Origin: Botryococcus braunii | Lineage: Eukaryota; Chlorophyta; Trebouxiophyceae | Direction of reading: 5' to 3' | Length of the DNA: 12,500 bases | NCBI GenBank assembly: GCA_002005505.1 | Contig: KV908551.1 | Location: 127,501-140,000, forward strand | Shown: piece by piece, positions 1-12,500 of the stretch | Layout of the letters: each line of letters begins with the position of its first letter | Position numbering within the stretch: the stretch's first letter is position 1 | The notes under the pieces: model-generated | Told to the model about the DNA's origin: nothing | Databases searched by the model: none | Seen by the model: the letters and a program-made list of their open reading frames with translations, nothing else | Made by a program: the position numbers and the translations under genes

Positions 1-703
1 TTATTTCGGGTTACGGAGTCGGTCAATGTGGGGTTGTATCTTACATCAAACATGTTGATTGTCTCATCTCGGACCCACCGTGTACTATATCATGGGCTCC
101 CTACAGGGGCAAGATGGGGTTGTGTCAATGATTGGCACAGGATGGGGCTCTGTTGGTGCCCCAAACTTTGTGGAGGGTCGCCCTGGCTACAACCGATGCA
201 GGACTACTTCACGTCAAGTTGCAGATGTTTAAGTCGAGAACGAAACAAACTTCATGGCCACTCACTCTGTGCATGACCTGGCCTACCACATGTGTTTCTG
301 GAGGTTTCCCAAACTACCGATGGTACCCTTGAGTTCAGTGATCTTTAGTCTGTGGATGGAGGGTAGAGCGAAAGGGGGGGGGGGAGAGATTCACAGGGAC
401 CGGGATGGGGACTGCCTGAGTAGGGCTACTGTGAGGCCCAGCCCATTGCGTTACACGCATGAGTATTCGTCCGAGGATGGAACCATCCGTACGGCAAATT
501 GGGAGTTCCCACATCAGGGAGGGGACGATTGTAACGCACTTCCTTTGGGGACAAGGGTATCCCCTTTGGGAGCAGTTGTTACATCCCAGGTGTTGGAGTT
601 TCCCTCTTGTGCTCCATCTTGCGGCGCAAACCTATATATGTACATCCCACGGATGGGAGAGAAAGGAGAGCGTAGGAGGAAGGGATTGGAATGAGAGGAA
701 GCT
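1..703. other. Upstream non-coding stretch, probably intron
   Basis: No recognisable coding exon, RNA gene or promoter. Translations in all frames show nothing like a mitochondrial transit peptide or the N-terminus of plant P5CDH. The text has loose repetition of TGGGGTTGT and CATGTTGATT words, the latter recurring near 1910 in intron 2, and an 11-base G run at 374-384. It is most simply the 3' part of a long 5' intron of P5CDH, but a small first exon cannot be excluded. Confidence 0.5.
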
Positions 704-1010
704 AGGGAGGGAGGGAGGGAGGGAGGGAGGGAGGAAGGTGTGTGGAGGGAGGGAGAGTGAAGGGGACGGTAGGAGGGAGGGAGGGAGGGAGGGAGGGAGG
801 GAGGGAGGGAGGAGGAAGGTGTGTGGAGGGAGGGAGAGTGAAGGGGACGGTAGGAGGGAGGGAGGGAGGGAGGGAGGAAGGTGTGTGGAGGGAGGGAGAG
901 TGAAGGGGACGGTAGGAGGGAGGGAGGGAGGTAGGGAGGGAGGGAGGGAGGGAGGGAGCGAGGGAGGAAGGTGTGTGGAGGGAGGGAGAGTGAAGGGGAC
1001 GGTAGGAGGG
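704..1010 (+). repeat. GGGA microsatellite with four 44-bp core repeats
   Basis: Runs of GGGA are broken by four identical copies of a 44-base core beginning AGGAAGGTGTGTGGAGGGAG and ending GACGGTAGGAG, at 732-775, 813-856, 875-918 and 965-1008. Between cores the GGGA spacers have different lengths (37, 18 and 56 bases). Four or more GGG runs separated by single A's on the sense strand make a strong G-quadruplex candidate in both DNA and pre-mRNA. Decayed GGGA/GGTAAAGGCAGGGAGG sequence continues to about 1130. Confidence 0.95.
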
Positions 1011-1174
1011 ACACGGGTGGAGTGAGGGAGAGTGGAGGGAGGGATGGAGGGGGGAAGGGGGTTTGTGTTGAGGAAGGGAGGGGTAAAGGCAGGGAGGGAG
1101 GTAAGGGAAGGGTAAAGGCAGGGAGGATTGGCTCTCCAAAGCAATGCCTATGAGATGCGCCTTGTGGGGTGCAG

Positions 1175-8991
<7,817 letters not shown>

Positions 8992-10125
8992 CCCGCACCG
9001 CAATTGTTCTTCTGTCGAATCTAGGACCTTTTTTGTGCCCCATGTGTGATTGAGGTCAAGAAACCGAAGTCTTGCTGTGACAAGCACGTGCTTGTCACAA
9101 GAGGGCGTCAACTTCTTGATCTTTTCACAACAAGACGTCGGTTTCGATGTCTCCGTGCATCAAGTAGGCCGAGTTTTGACGTCTTTCTTGCAAGGGAGAA
9201 AAGCACGGCGATCTTTCTTTCAACGGCTTTTCGCATGTAGAACTGAAACTTTATTATGCCCCCAGTTGTTTAGATTTTCTCGAAGCTCTTCCCCTGCTTG
9301 TTGTTACAGGAATTGCTTGAACCGGCTTCTGAGCCTGGGGACACGTTTCGTTTACTGTCCAAAAAGCAGAGTCCCGCACGCGGTTGATGGTTTCCGCAAT
9401 GGAGAACTATGATAATGCCTTAAAAGAAGCTTTTAAAGTTTATTCATATGGTGCGTTCTTTGTATATGCTTTTGTGTTCTTATGCTGCAGTGCTGTGAAG
9501 TTTCATGTTTCTTTTTTGGCTTTTGAACGACGTAGCAACAATGACGGGATGACCAGTGCACCCGCCCATCCTGGTGGTTGTGCATGGAACCTAGTTCAGG
9601 AGTGAGACCACGACAGGATATCCACAGAATATCGATGGGGTAACGAGTTCGCTCTGTGGTTTTGTTGAAAATTGGTGCTGGAGCTATACGGATTTATCGA
9701 CCATGATTCCAGCAAGCAGTGAATATGGACTTTTGGGGGGATTGGATCACCGGGGGTCATTCAATCTCTCCGGAGGGCCCGGGTCCCCACGGGACCCTGG
9801 GAGTCCAGCTTGACGTTGGACCCCGGGCAAGCGCTTAGGTGCTCAGATCCTACTTGGATACCGCCTGCAAATGTTAGACTTTAAACAAGCGGCAACTGCG
9901 AAAGCAATTGATATCAGTTGGTGCTTACGTCAGAGTATCACGGTAATCATATTTTCACTCTTGATTACAATTATATTTTATCAGATGTAGCTATGATTCT
10001 ATCAGACATATCTATATGTTGATTATGTGAATCTTTGTTTTGCAAAAAAAGACCGTCCAGCTTGGAATACATGTAAATGGTGTTTGGCTATCCCCTCTGT
10101 AGCCGGTAGCCTGCTGTTAGCCACA

Positions 10126-10128
<3 letters not shown>
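8992..10128. other. Downstream of P5CDH: 3' UTR then intergenic, no gene seen
   Basis: No protein family is recognisable. A foldback lies 69 bases after the stop. TTGTTGTTACAG|G near 9300-9310 looks like a good acceptor and could belong to a 3' UTR intron. A 7-bp hairpin (GGGTCCC-CAC-GGGACCC) lies at 9781-9797. The cleavage site of the P5CDH transcript cannot be placed. TGTAA, the usual chlorophyte poly(A) signal, is first seen at 10072-10076. Confidence 0.5.
9060..9145 (+). repeat. Nested inverted repeats after the stop codon
   Basis: Two overlapping structures. 9076-9099 is a perfect 24-base palindrome (half-site TGTGACAAGCAC) with CACGTG at its centre. 9060-9081 pairs with 9124-9145 at 19 of 22 positions (arm GAAACCGAAGTCTTGCTGTG). 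Both structures use 9076-9081, so they exclude each other in RNA. The element lies 69 bases after the TAG, probably in the 3' UTR. Confidence 0.85.

Positions 10129-10173
<45 letters not shown>
10129..10173 (+). repeat. A45 homopolymer
   Basis: Forty-five uninterrupted A's directly after CCACATGT, so TGTAA overlaps the start of the run. A second TGTAA lies about 55 bases upstream. This could be the tail of a retroposed transcript or a simple homopolymer. No target-site duplication abuts the run. Confidence 0.95.
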
Positions 10174-10174
<1 letters not shown>

Positions 10175-10371
10175 GCGTCGGACTGTGTGTCATATATCGG
10201 CAACTGCGTATGCATCCATCCAATTGCGCTTCCAAGCATAAAAGTGCTTCCAATCAGTTCATGCTGGTCGTCTGGGGTTTAGAATTAGTGGGGTACTATG
10301 GAACCAGGATGGGGATGTGACCATGCTGGTCCCATTGAGTGGCCGTGGGGTCCATCAAGTGGGGACTGGCC

Positions 10372-10660
10372 AGTCGCATGGGTCCCACTTCAGGCCAACT
10401 TCGTAACACCCCATCTCCACGCGGCGTCCCCGGTTGTGGCTGGGTCCCAAGCTAGTCAAATTTTGTCAAATCCCATCCGTGTCCAAATTGGGCTGGGTCC
10501 CTTTTCGGCCCAGCTTAGGAACAACCCGTCCAGACTGTACTAGCTTGAGCGCGCGCGGCCATCTCCGTCATGTCGTGATCACTGCCCATCTCAGCACAGG
10601 TGTGGCTTACCACCCCACTTCATGGCAACTTTGTAAGAGCTCATCCCATCCAGGTCCAAG
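10372..10660 (+). repeat. Degenerate tandem array, about 58-bp unit
   Basis: Diverged units of the form GGGTCCCACTTCAGGCCAAC followed by TTCGTAACACCCCATC start near 10380, 10442, 10495 and 10612. The third and fourth are strongly changed and an intermediate copy near 10553 is barely visible. No coding potential is recognised. Confidence 0.6.
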
Positions 10661-10680
10661 TGTGACACGCTGGGATGTGG

Positions 10681-10818
10681 CCAGAAGTAATTGGCAAACC
10701 AATAGTGGCCCAAGATTGATTGGCAAACACTATTGGCCCAGGATTAACTTGGCAAACACGATTGGACCAGGATTCGTTGGTAAAAAATCTGGTCCAGGAT
10801 GGGTCAACACGCATGGCC
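10681..10818 (+). repeat. Tandem array, about 28-30-bp unit
   Basis: Four to five diverged copies of GGCCCAGGATTAACTTGGCA followed by AACACGATT. Clear copies start near 10708, 10736, 10765 and 10794. It is similar in unit length to the arrays of introns 2 and 3 but different in sequence. Confidence 0.8.
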
Positions 10819-11759
10819 CCATTTTTAATCCCTAGACGGGTACTGCTTGCTTCAAAAATTGGCCATAAACGTTGAATTCTGATGTTTCTCAAAGAGAGTA
10901 TGAAATAGAGTTCGCCTATTGGCCCATAGCAGATGTGAGCATATGGATTCCACGGGAATCTGTACAATTTTTGCAACCTTCAATGGTCGTGAGAAACAAT
11001 GTTACAGGACAGAACTACCTAACTGTACAATGATCAGTAAGCTGTGGCAGGATTGTAAGACTGGTCTGCGGCTCGCCTAGACCAGTTCTGCAGGCAAGGA
11101 TCGCGACACGGACGTAATGTTCTGCGATTCTCCCTCTGCTTGGATCCAGGTGCTCTCTAGGTGTTTGACATCCCACTCGCTGTTGGCTTTGCGAAAGGAC
11201 ACACCGCTTGACAAAGGCAGATCACAGGTATCAAGATCATGATGCAATAAAGTCGTACATCCTGTTCATGCAGCTCTGTACGTACACTAACATGTATATA
11301 CCAACATATTGGACAGTGCGAAGAATTCCCCTCCTGCAACGTGATCTTGCAATGGCAGCGCCGCTTTTGAAACAGACCTCACGCAATGTTGATAGCATCA
11401 CTCACATATGACGTTTGAAAACATTATGTTAAGAAAAACGGCTTGCAAATAACTCTAACTCCATTTTACAGGTGTACCGAAAGGAGTTCCAAGCTTCACA
11501 AGCTTGCCCCTAGCCTACGGGATTAAGTACCAACAGGCCAGAGCTAAAACTCACAAAGACCCTGCAGAAAGAGATCTCAAAAGCCCTACATAATATGATA
11601 AAATGTCATTCAAGTACAGTGATACATCTATGGACGGTAGGGATCAGGCCCTAGCTCGTATCATATGATGTATCATGATGTCGTATCAAGCATGTTCTTT
11701 ACCCGGTCGGTACATACCTATAACGGGTACAATACACAAGGAAATTGTTTCTTATTTGC

Positions 11760-11768
11760 TATATAAAG
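11760..11768 (+). promoter_or_regulatory. TATA-like box
   Basis: TATATAAAG, a good match to the plant TATA consensus, in a locally AT-rich stretch. No gene is recognised downstream within the window, so it may be the promoter of a gene starting beyond 12500, part of a mobile element, or chance. Confidence 0.25.
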
Positions 11769-11836
11769 CTTTCAAGAAAACCTTTCCTCGGATAACAATA
11801 TGGTAAGAAGGTCTGCACATGCATCTTTGCATGCTA

Positions 11837-11871
11837 AGATTACAGTTCTCACCAGATGAGAACTGTAATCT
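11837..11871. repeat. Perfect 15-bp hairpin
   Basis: AGATTACAGTTCTCA at 11837-11851 and its exact reverse complement at 11857-11871, with a 5-base loop CCAGA. There is no T-run after it. It resembles a minimal foldback element or a short-RNA-type stem. Confidence 0.95.
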
Positions 11872-12500
11872 CACCTTGGTTACCTAATTAGCCTCTATCT
11901 GCATCCGTGGCCTGTGGTTGGGAATATCGGTATTCGCTAGAAATAAGGCTGGTGCAGAAAGGCAAGCTTGCTTCCTCAAGGACATGCCGGAAATCAAACT
12001 ACTGGCCAGTTATCAGCTTCCACTGGCTCTTTCAAAGCTAGGATTGATAAACTCCGTCTCTGTATTCACCAATATTACTGCATTTCACACATGGTGTTCG
12101 AATGAATCCAAATTCATGTTGGGGCTAATTGCATTGACCTGTGCGGGCAATCAGGTGGCCATTTAAATATTAAACCAAATTTGGGATCCTGTGGTGGCGA
12201 CCCACTCGAAGGAACGGTGGACCCATTCCTTTCAACTATTGCCTGGACCTATACACTCTGTGTCGCATCGATAGCTGGCACGACCAAGAATTTCAACATG
12301 GTCTTCACATTCATCTTCGCACTAATCTAGATCTTGATCGCAACCCAGTCGAGCGTCGTGCATCCTAACCACCGTCTGTGGAAAGCTACTTCACATTTCT
12401 GACACTAAAGAATACTGAACGGCTCTTTCTAGAGCTAGGAAAGAATGCTATACTCAAGCCCCGTCAGTATAGAATGCTTTGCGCCTTACCCTGCAGCTCG

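Larger units (their letters stand above)
10819..12500. other. No recognised gene to the window end
   Basis: More AT-rich than the gene. Open frames are short and match nothing I recognise. Small inverted repeats are at 11060-11086 (ACTGGTCT arms, 11-base loop), 11490-11506 (CAAGCTT arms, 3-base loop) and 11837-11871. An isolated TATA-like box lies at 11760. TTTTACAG|GTGTAC at about 11464-11478 resembles an intron acceptor but leads to no readable protein. Confidence 0.5.

Noticed and set aside
9384..9605. Open frame with an ATG at 9387 (MVSAMENYDNALKEAF...) after the P5CDH stop
   Set aside because: Short, no recognised family, and no supporting exon structure around it. Left as 3' UTR or intergenic.
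9890..10208. CGGCAACTGCG at 9890-9900 and 10198-10208 as a target-site duplication around the A45 segment
   Set aside because: The second copy lies 24 bases beyond the A-run rather than directly after it, so a standard retroposition duplication is not supported.
10641..10976. Minus-strand frame of about 110 codons
   Set aside because: Largely overlaps the 29-bp array and matches nothing I recognise.
11246..11251. AATAAA as the P5CDH poly(A) signal
   Set aside because: It is over 2 kb past the stop codon, beyond several repeat arrays, with nothing linking it to this transcript.
11918..12166. 82-codon plus-strand frame near the window end
   Set aside because: Begins at a TTG, shows no recognised domain, and has no convincing splice partners. 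It could be a relic, but there is no evidence for a product.
12180..12230. TGGTGGCGACCCACTCGAAGG resembling a retrotransposon primer-binding site
   Set aside because: No LTR end, no LTR pair and no gag/pol similarity are visible, and the match to a tRNA 3' end is too loose.

Overview
The window is eukaryotic nuclear DNA. It carries one recognisable gene, on the + strand: the plant/algal-type delta-1-pyrroline-5-carboxylate dehydrogenase (P5CDH, ALDH12A family), cut by spliceosomal introns. Ten coding exons (1175-1346, 1809-1866, 3299-3412, 4457-4644, 5146-5335, 5566-5728, 6218-6343, 7229-7386, 7553-7666, 8779-8991) join in phase through nine GT-AG introns. They encode 498 residues ending at a TAG (8989-8991). 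All expected catalytic motifs are present and there is no frameshift or premature stop. The N-terminal part, expected to hold the mitochondrial transit peptide (roughly 55-60 residues in land-plant homologues), is not in the readable exons and lies in an unrecognised exon upstream or outside the window.

ALDH12 is a green-lineage and protist family, and the translated exons resemble land-plant P5CDH closely along their whole length. With large introns full of simple repeats, this suggests a green alga with a big, repeat-rich genome, either a charophyte (Chara-like) or a large-genome prasinophyte. The species cannot be fixed from the sequence alone.

Layout: 1-1174 is non-coding and probably intronic. 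It includes a GGGA array with four perfect copies of a 44-bp core. 1175-8991 is the gene. Introns 1, 2, 3, 4, 5, 7 and 9 hold long dinucleotide tracts (CT, TG, CA or GA in the sense strand), and introns 2, 3 and 7 also hold degenerate minisatellite-like arrays. 8992-12500 has no recognisable gene. It contains a palindromic foldback just after the stop codon, a 45-nt A-tract, two degenerate tandem arrays, several short hairpins including a perfect 15-bp stem, and an isolated TATA-like box.

The most unusual features concern RNA processing rather than protein content. Complementary microsatellites sit in successive introns and could pair around single exons. Intron 7 has an array that multiplies a branch-point-like TACTGAC and perfect GTAAGT donors, while the gene's real donors are weak. 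The acceptors lack polypyrimidine tracts. The 3' region has two mutually exclusive hairpins.
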